From Eriocheir sinensis (taxonomy: Eukaryota; Arthropoda; Malacostraca; Decapoda; Varunidae): a stretch of DNA of 64,000 bases. This document shows positions 16,101 through 28,645 of the stretch, piece after piece. Position 1 is the stretch's first letter. Each line of letters opens with the position of its first letter. Below the pieces are notes generated by a model. That model made no database searches and was not told the origin of the DNA. It saw only the letters and a list, made by a program, of their open reading frames with translations. The stretch lies in the NCBI RefSeq assembly GCF_024679095.1, contig NW_026111819.1, positions 124,001-188,000 of the forward strand. Direction: 5' to 3'. The position numbers were made by a program, and so were the translations under genes.

Positions 16101-19100
16101 TATTATATTATATATTTTTATTGATATTTGTGTTATTAATGTGTATTTTGTATATGTCTTCTCATAGAAATTTACATTATTTTATTGGTATTTTGTCTTT
16201 TTATTTTGATACGAATTACATGATTATTTGTGTATTTTGTACATTTTTTATTCGTATTTACATTATTTAATGTGTATTTTGTTTATATATTTTTATACAA
16301 ATTTACGTTATTATATGTGTATTTGTATAAGTATTTTGATACAAATTTACATTTTTTTATGTATTTTGTATATATATTTCAATTCAAATTTAGCTTATTT
16401 TATGAGTATTTTGTATATCTATTTATTTTAATACAAAATCAAATATTTTATGTTTTTTCGTATATATATTTTTATAAAAAAATGCATTATTTTATGGGTA
16501 TTTTGCATCTTAATTTTCATACAAATTTACATTATTTTATTAATATTTTCTGTATTTTGATACGATTTTACATTATTTTATTTATGTTTTGTATATATTG
16601 TTTTATACATATTTACATTATTTAATGTGTTTTTTGTATATATATTTAATACCAATTTACGTTATTTTAAGTCTATATGTTTATATATTTTCGATCAAAT
16701 TTACATTATTTTATGAGTATTTTGTATATGTATTTCAATACAAATTTACCTAATTTTATATGTTTTTTGTATATTTATTTTCATACAAGTTTAATTATTT
16801 TTGTGTATTTTTTATATAGTTTTATACAAATTTAGGTTATTTTATGTGTATTTTGTATATCTATTTTCATACAAATACACATTCTTTTCATGATATTTTG
16901 TTTATTTATTTTGACACGAATTAACATTATTTAATGTGTATTTTGTATATATATTTTTATTCGTATTTACATTATTTCAAGTGTATTTTGTATATATATT
17001 TCTATAGAAATCTGCGTTATTTTATGTGTATTCGTATATATATTTTGAAACAAATTGACATTGTTTTATGTGTATTTTGCATATTTTTTTAATACAAATT
17101 TACCTTATTGTATGTGCATTTTGTATATTAATTTTAATACAAATTTGATTAATCTATGTGTATTTTTGTATATGTATTTTTATAAAAATATGCTTTATTT
17201 TATGGGTATTTTGCATCTTTATTTTCATACAAATTTACATTATTTTATTGATATTCTGTGTATTTATTTTGATATGATTTTACATTATTCTATGTATATT
17301 TTGTATATATATTTTATATAAAATGTATTTGTTTTCATTTCATACAAATCTACATTATTTTATGTGTTTTTTGTACATGTATTTAAATACAAATTTAACT
17401 AGTTATATGTGTATTTTGTATATCTATTTTGTATGTATATTTTCATAGAAATTTACTCTATTTTCTGAGTATTCGTATATATATTTTGATACAAATTTAC
17501 ATTATTGATGTGTATTCTGCATATCTATTTCAATACAAATTTTCTTTATTGTACGTGCATTTTGTATATTTATTTTAATACAAATTTAATTATTTTATAT
17601 GTATTTTTGTATATATATTTTTATGCAAATATGCGTTATTATATGGACATTTTGCAGCTTTATTTTCATACAAATTTACATTATTTTATTGATATTCTCT
17701 TTATTTATTTTGATACGATTTAACAGTATTCTATGTGTATTTTGTATATATTTTTTATACATATTTACATTATTTAAGGTTTATTTTGTATATATATTTT
17801 ATCCAAATTTACATTATTTTATGTGTATTTCTTTATATATTTTTATACGAATTTTCATTATTTTATGTGTATTTTGTATATACATTTTCATAAAAAAAGT
17901 TGCGTTATTTTATTGTGTGTATTCGTATATATTTTGATACAAATTTTATACAAATTCATGTTATTTAAAGTGTATTTGTATATATATTTTCATACAAATT
18001 TAAATTATTTTATGTGTATTTTTTCAAATATTTCATTACAAATTTACCTTATTTTATGTTTATTTTGTATATTTATTTCATTCAATTTTAAATTATTTTA
18101 TGTGTATATTTGTATTTGTATTTAGGTTATTTTATGTGTATTTTGTATATATATTTTCATCCAAAATTACATTATTATATTGGTATTTTCTTAATTTAAT
18201 TCGATACGAATTTAGATTATTTCATAGGTATTTTGTATACATATTTTTATACTCATTTACATTATCTAATGTGTGTTTTGTATATATATTTTTATGCAAA
18301 TTTATTTTATGTTCATTTTTGTACATATATTTTTATAGAAATTTGCGTTATATTATGTATATAGTTTTATATAAATTTACGTTATTTTATGTGCATTTTG
18401 TATATTTATATTTATACAAATACACATTCTTTTATTGCTATATTGTTTATTTATATTTATACTAATTTACATTATTTTATGTATATTTTGTATACATTTT
18501 TTTATACGTATTTACTTAATTTTATGGTTATTTTGTATATGTATTTTTATAGAAATCTACGTTATTTTATGTGTATTCGCATATATATTTTGAAACAAAT
18601 TTACATTATTTTATATGTATTTTGCATATCTATTTCAATACAAACTTACCTTATTGTATGTGCATTTTGTATATTTATTTTGATACAAATTCAAATATTT
18701 TATGTGTATATTGGTATCAATAATTTTATAAAAAAATGCGTTATTTTATAGGTATTTTGCATCTTAATTTTCATACAAATTTACATTATTTTATTAATAT
18801 TCTGTGTATATATTTTGATACGATTTTACATTATTCTATTTGTGTTTTTTATATATTTTTTTATACATATTTACATTATTTAATGTGTATTTTGTATATA
18901 TATTTCATACAAATTTACGTTATTATATGTGTATTTGTTTATATATTTTCTTTCAAATTTACATTATTTTATGTGTATTTTGTATATGTATTTCAATAGA
19001 AATGAACCTAATTTTATGTGTATATTGTATATTTCTTTTCATACAAATTTAAATTATTTTTGTGTATTTTTGTATATAGTTTTATACAAATTTAGGTTAT

Positions 19101-21195
19101 TTTATGTACGCATTTACATTATTTAATGTGTGTTTTGTATATGTTTTCTCATACAAATTAACATTATTTTATTGGTATTTTGTTTATTTAGTTTGATACG
19201 AATTACATGATTATATGTGTATTTTGTACATATTTTTTATACGTATTTACTTTACTTAATGTGTATTTTGTTTAAATATTTTTAAACAAATTTACGTTAT
19301 TATATGTATTTTTATAAATATTTTGATACAAATTTACATTATTTTATGTATTTTGTATATACATTTCAATTCAAATTTAGCTTATTTTATCTGTATTTTG
19401 TATATCTATTTTCATACGAATTTAATTACTTCTGTGTATTTTTTTATATAGTTTTATACAAATTTACGTTATTTTATGTGTATTTTGTATATTTATATTT
19501 ATACAAATACACATTCTTTTATTGGTATTTTGTTTATTTATTTTGATACGAATTTACGTTATTTTATGTGTATTTTGAATACATTTTTTTATACGTATTT
19601 ACTTCATTTTACGTGTATTTTGTATATATATTTTTATACAAATCTACGTTATTTTATGTGTATTCGTATATATATTTTGAAACATTTACATTGTTTAATA
19701 TGTATTTTGCATATCTATTTCAATACAGATTTACCTTATTGTATGTGTATTTTGTATATTTATTTTAATACAAATAAAATTTTTTATGTGTATTTTTGTA
19801 TATATATTTTATGGGTATTTTGCTTCTTTATTTTCATACAAATTTACATTATTTTATTAATATTCTGTGTATTTATTTTGATACGATTTTACATTATTCT
19901 ATTTGTGTTTTGTATATATTTTTTTATACAAATTTACGTTATTTTAAGTGCATTTGTTTATGTATTTTCATTCAAATTTACATTATTTTATGTGTATTTT
20001 GTATATGTATTTCAATACAAATTTACCTAATTTTATGTGTATTTTGTATATTTATTTTCATACAAATTTAAATTATTTTTGTGTATTTTTGTATATAGTT
20101 TTATACAAATTTATTTTATCTTATGTGTATTTTGTATATTTATTTTCATACAAATACACATTCTTTTATTGACATTTTGTTTATTTATTTTGACGCGAAT
20201 TTACATTATTTAATGTGTATTTTGTATATATATTTTTATACGTATTTACATCCTTTCAAATGTATTTTGTATATTTATAAAAAATGCGTTATTTTATGGG
20301 TATTTTGCATCTTTATTTTCATACAAATTTACATTATTTTATTTACATTCTGTGTATTTATTTTAATACGATTTTACATGATTCTATTTGTGTTTCATAT
20401 ATATATTTTTTATACATATTTACATTATTTAATGAGTATTTTTTATATATATTTTATTCAAATTTATGTTAATTTAAGTGTATTTGTTTATATATTTTTA
20501 TTCAAATTTACATTATTTTATGTGTATTTTGTATATGTATTTCTTTACAAATTTACCTAATTTTATGTGTATTTTGTATATTTATTTTCATACAAATTTA
20601 ACTTATGTTTGTGTATTTTTATATATAGTTTTATATAAATTTACGTTATTTTATGTGTATTTTGTATATGTATTTTCATACAAATACACATTCTTTTATT
20701 GATATTTTAATTATTTATTTTGACACGAATTTACATTATTTAATGTGTATTTTGTATATATATTTTTATACGTATTTACAACATTTCATGTGTATTTTGT
20801 ATATATATTTCTATAGAAATGTACGTTATTTTATGTGTATTCGTATATATATTTTGAAACAAATCTACATTATTTTATGTGTATTTTGTATATATATTTC
20901 ATAATAAATTTGCATTATTTTAAGTTTATTTTTATATCTATTTTCATTCAAATTCAAATCATTTTATGTGTATATATTTATTTGTATTTACGTTATTTTA
21001 TTTGTATTTTCTATATATATTTTCATTCAAAATTACATTATTTTATCGGTATTTTGTTCATTTATTTCGATACGAATTTAGATTATTTCATGTGTATTTT
21101 CTATACATATACATATAGAGCAAATTTCTATGAAAATATATATTCAAAATACATATAAAATTATGTAAATAAGTATAAAAATATATATATCAAAT
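15640..21195 (+). repeat. left outer arm of giant inverted repeat (pairs with 57502-62820)
   Basis: Shared private features in opposite orientation fix the pairing: the AT-only switch (16091 with 62370), GGTATCAATAATTTTAT (18713 with 59695), the GTTATTTTATTGTGTG monomer (17910 region with 60490) and the CTATACATATACATATAGAG switch (21101 with 57596). Paired positions sum to about 78400-78700. Confidence 0.72.
16101..21110 (+). repeat. 45-bp satellite array, T-rich orientation, block 12
   Basis: A long T-rich satellite block of about 5 kb, which is the inverted counterpart of 57587-62345. Check points are GGTATCAATAATTTTAT at 18713 against its complement ending at 59695, and the ATGTACGCATTTAC region near 19100 against about 59300. 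The last 680 bp (20431-21110) is also a direct copy of 31625-32304. Confidence 0.86.
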
Positions 21196-21197
21196 AC
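21111..21197 (-). repeat. short A-rich satellite island, block 13
   Basis: Only about 80 bp of A-rich orientation between two long T-rich blocks. It starts in the switch CTATACATATACATATAGAG (21101-21120) and is cut at 21197, where ATATCAAATAC meets TTCATTTTATGTG. The equivalent sequence after the 32295 switch continues in A-rich orientation, so the 21197 join is a secondary break. Confidence 0.8.
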
Positions 21198-23350
21198 TTC
21201 ATTTTATGTGTATTTTGTATATATTTTTAAATAAATCAACGTTATTTTATGTGTCTTCGTATATATATTTTGAAACAAATTTACATTGTTTTATATGTAT
21301 TTTGCATATCTATTTCAATACAAATTTACCTTACAGTATGTGCATTTTTTATATTTATTTTAATACAAATTTTAATATTTTATGTGTATTTTTGTATATA
21401 TATATTTATAAAAAAAATGCGTTATTTTATGGCTATTTTGCATCTTTATTTTCATACAAATTTACATTATTTTATTAATATTCTGTGTATTTATTTTGAT
21501 ACGATTTTACATTATTCTATTTGTGTTTTGAATATATTTTTTTATACATATTTACATTATTTAATTAGTATTTTGTATATATATTTGATATAAATTTACT
21601 TTAATTTAAGTGTATATGTTTATATATTTTCATTCAAACTTCCATTATTTTATGTGTATTTTGTATATGTATTTCAATACAAATTTACCTAATTTTATGT
21701 GTATTTTGTATATTTATTTTCATACAAATTTAAATTATTTTTGTGTATTTTTGTATATAGTTTTATACAAACTTAGGTTATTTTATGAGTATTTTTTATA
21801 TCTATTTTCATACAAATACACATTCTTTTATTGATATTTTGTTTATTTATTTTGACGAGAATTTAAATTATTTAATGTGTATTTTGTATATATATTTTTA
21901 TACGTATTTACATCATTTCATGTGTATTTTGTATATATATTTCTATAGAAATCTACGTTATATTATGTGTATTCGTATATAGATTTTTAAACAAATTTAC
22001 ACTTTTATGTGTATTTTGCATATTTTTTCAATACAAATTTACCTTATTGTATATGCATTTTGTATATTAATTTTAATACAAATTTAATTATTCTATGTGT
22101 ATTTTTGTATATGTATTTTATAAAAATATGCTTTATTTTATGGGTATTTTGCATCTTTATTTTCATACAAATTTACGTTATTTTATTGATATTCTGCTCA
22201 TTCATTTTGATACGATCTGACATTATTCTATGTGTATTTTGTAAATATTTTTCATACAAATTTACGTTATTTTATGTGTATTTGTTTATATATTTTGACA
22301 CAAATTTACAATATTTTATGGGTATTTTGTATATATATTTCAAAAGATATTTACCTAGTTTTATGTGTATTTTGAATATCTATTTTCATACAAACTCAAA
22401 TTATTTTTATGTATTTTTGTATATATTTCAATACAAATTTTAGTTATGTTATGTGTATTTTGTAAATCTATTTTCATTCAAATATATATTATTTTATTGG
22501 TATTTTGTTGATTTATATTGATACGAGTTTACATTATTTTATATGTACTTTTTATATATATTTTTATACGCATTTACATTATTTAATATTTATTTTGAAT
22601 ATATAATTTTATACAAATTCGTGGTATTTTATGTGTATTTGTATATATTTTCATATAAATTTACATTATTTTATGTGTATTTTGTACATATATTTCATTA
22701 CAAATTTACCTTATTTTATGTTTATTTTGTATGTGTATTTTCTATATTTATATTTATCCAAATACACATTCTTTTATTGGTATTTTGTTTATTTATTTTA
22801 AATCGAATTACATGATTATATGTGTATTTTGTACACATTTTTAATACGTATTTACATTATTTAATGTGTATTTTGTTTATATATTTTCATACAAATTTAC
22901 GTTATTATATGTGTATTTGTATAAATATTTTGATACCAATTTATTTTATTTCATGTATTTTGGGTATATATTTCAATTCAAATTTAGCTTATTTTTTGTG
23001 TGTTTTGTATATATTTTCATACAAATTTAATTACTTCTGTGTATTTTTGTATATAGTTTTATATAAATTTACGTTATTTTATGTGTATTTTGTATATTTA
23101 TATTTATACAAATACACATTCTTTTATTGGTATTTTGTTTATTTATTTTGATACGAATTTACATTATTTTATGTGTATTTTGTATACTGTTTTGTATACG
23201 TATTTACGTGATTTTATGTGTATTTTGTATATATATTGTATTAGAAATCTACGTTATTTTAGGTGTATTCGTATACATATTTTGAAACAAATTTACATTG
23301 CTTTATATGTATTTTGCATATCTATTTCAATACAAATTTACCTTATTGTA
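21198..23350 (+). repeat. 45-bp satellite array, T-rich orientation, block 14
   Basis: Satellite monomers in T-rich orientation. From about 21555 it forms the first copy of a 3.8-kb tandem duplication; the second copy starts near 25323. It ends in the switch CTTATTGTACATATAAAAC (23342-23360). Confidence 0.85.
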
Positions 23351-24800
23351 CATATAAAACAATGTAAATTTGTTTCAAAATATATGTACGAATACACATA
23401 AAATAACGTAGATTTCTATAAAAAATATATATATACAAAATACATAAAATTATAAATACGTATAAAAAGAAAAAAAAAAATACAAAAATAAAATAAAAAA
23501 ACAAAAAAATTAAAAAAAATAATAATAAAAGAATGTGTATTTGTAAATATAAATGTACAAAATACATACAAAATAAACATAAAATAATAATGTAATGAAA
23601 TATATAAAAAAATACACATAAAATAATGTAAATTTATATGAAAATATATATAAATACAATAAAATACCATAAATTTGTATAAAATTATAACAAAATAAAT
23701 ATAAATAATGTAAATAATATAAAATATAAATAACAAGTACATATAAAATAATGTAATTTGAATGAATATAAATCAAATAAATACATAACATAACTAAAAT
23801 TTGTATTGAAATATATACAAAAATACAAAAAATAATTTGAGTTTGAATGAAAATAGATATTCAAAATACACATAAAACTAGGTAAATTTCTTTGAAATAT
23901 ATATACAAAATACCCATAAAATATTGTAAATTTGTGTCAAAATATATAAACAAATACACATAAAATAACGTAAATTTGTATGAAAAATATATACAAAATA
24001 CACATAGAATAATGTCAAATCGTATCAAAATGAATGAGCAGAATATCAATAAAATAACGTAAATTTGTATGAAAATAAAGATGCAAAATACCCATAAAAT
24101 AAAGCATATTTTATAAAAAATACAAATAGAAAATACAGAGAATAATTAACTTTGTATTAAAATTAATATACAAAATGCATATACAATAAATTTAAATTTG
24201 ATTATATTAAATGAAATAAATATACAAAATAAACATAAAATAAGGTAAATTTCTAATAAAATATATGTATCAATACACATAAAATAATATAAATTTGTAT
24301 GAAAATATATATACAAATACACATAAAATAACATGAATTTGTATAAAATTTGTTTCAAAATATATACGAATACACAAAATAAAATAACGTAAATTTTTAT
24401 GAAAATGTATATATAAAATACACATAAAATAATTTAAATACGTAGAAAAATATATAAAATACATAAAATAATGTAAATTGTAAAAATTAAATACACAAAA
24501 TTCCAATAAAAGAATGTATATTTGTAGGAAAATATATATACAAAAAACAAATAAAATAACTAAAATTTGTATAAAAATATATACAAAAATACAGAAGAAT
24601 AATTTAAATTTGTTTGAAAATAGATATGCAAAATACTCATAAAGTTAGGCAAATTTGTATTGAAATACATAAACAAAACTCACATAAAATAATGTAAATT
24701 TGTATGAAAATATATAAACAAATACATATAAAATAACGTAAATTTGGATAAAATATATATACAAAATATACATTAAATATTTTAAATATATATAAAAATA
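23351..24800 (-). repeat. 45-bp satellite array, A-rich orientation, block 15 (partly degraded)
   Basis: Satellite monomers in A-rich orientation, paired with 27118-28645 in the tandem duplication. Between about 23425 and 23830 many single bases are missing relative to the second copy and long A runs replace normal monomers. The result is unlike any other stretch in the window. Either this patch decayed or its consensus is of poor quality. Confidence 0.8.
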
Positions 24801-27117
24801 TATTATATTATATATATTTTTATTGATATTTGCGTTATTTATGTGTATTTTGAATATGTTTTCTCATAGAAATTTACATTATTTTATTGGTATTTTGTCT
24901 ATTTATTTTGATACGAATTACATGATTATTTGTGTATTTTGTACATTTTTTTATACGTATTTACATTATTTAATGTGTTTTTTGTTTATATATTTTTATA
25001 CAAATTTACATTATTATATGTGTATTTGTATAAGTATTTTGATACAAATTTACATTATTTTATGTATTTTTTATATATATTTCAATTCAAATTTAGCTTA
25101 TTTTATGAGTATTTTGTATATCTATTTATTTTAATACAAAATCAAATATTTAAAGTTTTTTCGTGTATATATTTTTATAAAAAATGCATTATTTTATGGG
25201 TATTTTGCATCTTAATTTTCATACAAATTTACATTATTATATTAATATTTTCTGTATTTATTTTGATACGATTTTACATTATTTTATTTGTGTTTTGTAT
25301 ATATATTTTTTATACATATTTACATTATTTAATTAGTATTTTGTATATATATTTGATATAAATTTACTTTAATTTAAGTGTATATGTTTATATATTTTCA
25401 TTCAAACTTCCATTATTTTATGTGTATCTTGTATATGTATTTCAATACAAATTTACCTAATTTTATGTGTATTTTGTATATTTATTTTCATACAAATTTA
25501 AATTATTTTTGTGTATTTTTGTATATAGTTTTATACAAACTTAGGTTATTTTATGAGTATTTTTTATATCTATTTTCGTACAAATACACATTCTTTTATT
25601 GATATTTTGTTTATTTATTTTGACGAGAATTTAAATTATTTAATGTGTATTTTGTATATATATTTTTATACGTATTTACATTATTTCATGTGTATTTTGT
25701 ATATATATTTCTATAGAAATCTACGTTATATTATGTGTATTTGTATATAGATTTTTAAACAAATTTACACTTTTATGTGTATTTTGCATATTTTTTCTAT
25801 ACAAATTTACCTTATTGTATATGCATTTTGTATATTAATTTTAATACAAATTTAATTATTCTATGTGTATTTTTGTATATGTATTTTATAAAAATATGCT
25901 TTATTTTATGGGTATTTTGCATCTTTATTTTCATACAAATTTACGTAATTTTATTGATATTCTGCTCATTCATTTTGATACGATCTGACATTATTTTATG
26001 TGTATTTTGTAAATATTTTCATACAAATTTACGTTATTTTATGTGTATTTGTTTATATATTTTGACACAAATTTACAATATTTTATGGGTATTTTGTATA
26101 TATATTTCAAAAGAAATTTACCTAGTTTTATGTGTATTTTGAATATCTATTTTCATACAAACTCAAATTATTTTTATGTATTTTTGTATATATTTCAATA
26201 CAAATTTTAGTTATGTTATGTGTATTTTGTAAATCTATTTTCATTCAAATATATATTATTTTATTGGTATTTTGTTGATTTATATTGATACGAATTTACA
26301 TTATTTTATATGTACTTTTTATATATATTTTTATACGCATTTACATTATTTAATATTTATTTTGAATATATAATTTTATACAAATTCGTGGTATTTTATG
26401 TGTATTTGTATATATTTTCATATAAATTTACATTATTTTATGTGTATTTTGTACATATATTTCATTACAAATTTACCTTATTTTATGTTTATTTTGTATG
26501 TGTATTTTCTATATTTATATTTATCCAAATACACATTCTTTTATTGGTATTTTATTTATTTATTTTAAATCGAATTTTATGATTATATGTGTATTTTGTA
26601 CACATTTTTTTATACGTATTTACATTATTTAATGTGTATTTTGTTTATATATTTTCATACAAATTTACGTTATTATATGTGTATTTGTATAAATATTTTG
26701 ATACCAATTTATTTTATTTCATGTATTTTGGGTATATATTTCAATTCAAATTTAGCTTATTTTCTGTGTGTTTTGTATATATTTTCATACAAATTTAATT
26801 ACTTCTGTGTATTTTTGTATATAGTTTTATATAAATTTACGTTATTTTATGTGTATTTTGTATATTTATATTTATACAAATACACATTCTTTTATTGGTA
26901 TTTTGTTTATTTATTTTGATACGAATTTACATTATTTTATGTGTATTTTGTATACATTTTTTATACGTATTTACTTCATTTTATGTGTATTTTGTATATA
27001 TATTTTTATAGAAATCTACGTTATTTTAGGTGTATTCGTATACATATTTTGAAACAAATTTACATTGCTTTATATGTATTTTGCATATCTATTTCAATAC
27101 AAATTTACCTTATTGTA
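24801..27117 (+). repeat. 45-bp satellite array, T-rich orientation, block 16
   Basis: Satellite monomers in T-rich orientation. The boundary between the two 3.8-kb tandem copies lies near 25322. There sequence like 29155 (ATACATATTTACATTATTTAA) changes to sequence like 21560 (TTAGTATTTTGTATATATA). Confidence 0.85.
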
Positions 27118-28645
27118 CATATAAAACAATGTAAATTTGTTTCAAAATATATGTACGAATACACATAAAATAACGTAGATTTCTATAAAAATATATATAC
27201 AAAATACACATAAAATTAAGTAAATACGTATAAAAAAATGTAAAAAAAATACACATAAAATAATGTAAACTCGAAACAAAATAAATAAACAAAATACCAA
27301 TAAAAGAATGTGTATTTGTATAAATATAAATGTACAAAATACACATACAAAATAAACATAAAATAAGGTAAATTTGTAATGAAATATATGTAAAAAATAC
27401 ACATAAAATAATGTAAATTTATATGAAAATATATATACAAATACACATAAAATACCATGAATTTGTATAAAATTATACTCAAAATAAATATTAAATAATG
27501 TAAATGCGTATAAAAATATATATACAAAGTACATATAAAATAGTGTAAATTCGTATCAATATAAATCAACAAAATACCTATAAAATAATATATATTTGAA
27601 TGAAAATTGATTTACAAAATACACATAACATAACTAAAATTTGTATTGAAATATATACAAAAATACAAAAAAATAATTTGAGTTTGAATGAAAATAGATA
27701 TTCAAAATACACATAAAACTAGGTAAATTTCTTTGAAATATATATACAAAATACCCATAAAATATTGTAAATTTGTGTCAAAATATATAAACAAATACAC
27801 ATAAAATAACGTAAATTTGTATGAAAAATATATACAAAATACACATAGAATAATGTCAAATCGTATCAAAATGAATGAGCAGAATATCAATAAAATAACG
27901 TAAATTTGTATGAAAATAAAGATGCAAAATACCCATAAAATAAAGCATATTTTTATAAAAATACAAATAGAAAAATACACATAGAATAATTAAATTTGTA
28001 TTAAAATTAATATACAAAATGCATATACAATAAATTTAAATTTGATTATATTAAATGAAATAAATATACAAAATAAACATAAAATAAGGTAAATTTCTAA
28101 TAAAATATATGTATCAATACACAAAAAATAATATAAATTTGTATGAAAATATATATACAAATACACATAAAATAACATGAATTTGTATAAAATTTGTTTC
28201 AAAATATATACGAATACACAAAATAAAATAACGTAAATTTTTATGAAAATGTATATATAAAATACACATAAAATAATTTAAATACGTAGAAAAATATATA
28301 TACAAAATACACATAAAATAATGTAAATTCGTAAAAAATTAAATACACAAAATTCCAATAAAAGAATGTATATTTGTAGAAAATATATATACAAAAACAA
28401 ATAAAATAACTAAAATTTGTATAAAATATATACAAAATACACAAAATAATTTAAATTTGTTTGAAAATAGATATAAAAAACACATAAAGTTAGGCAAATT
28501 TGTATTGAAATACATAAACAAAACTCACATATAATAATGTAATTTTTTATTAAAATATATAAACAAATACATATAAAATATCGTAAATATTGATATAATA
28601 TATATACAAAATATTCATTTAATATTTTTAATATGTATAAAAATA
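27118..28645 (-). repeat. 45-bp satellite array, A-rich orientation, block 17
   Basis: Satellite monomers in A-rich orientation. This is the better preserved tandem partner of 23351-24800 and the inverted partner of 49656-51100. About 28375-28520 lacks several single bases relative to its tandem partner. Confidence 0.84.
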
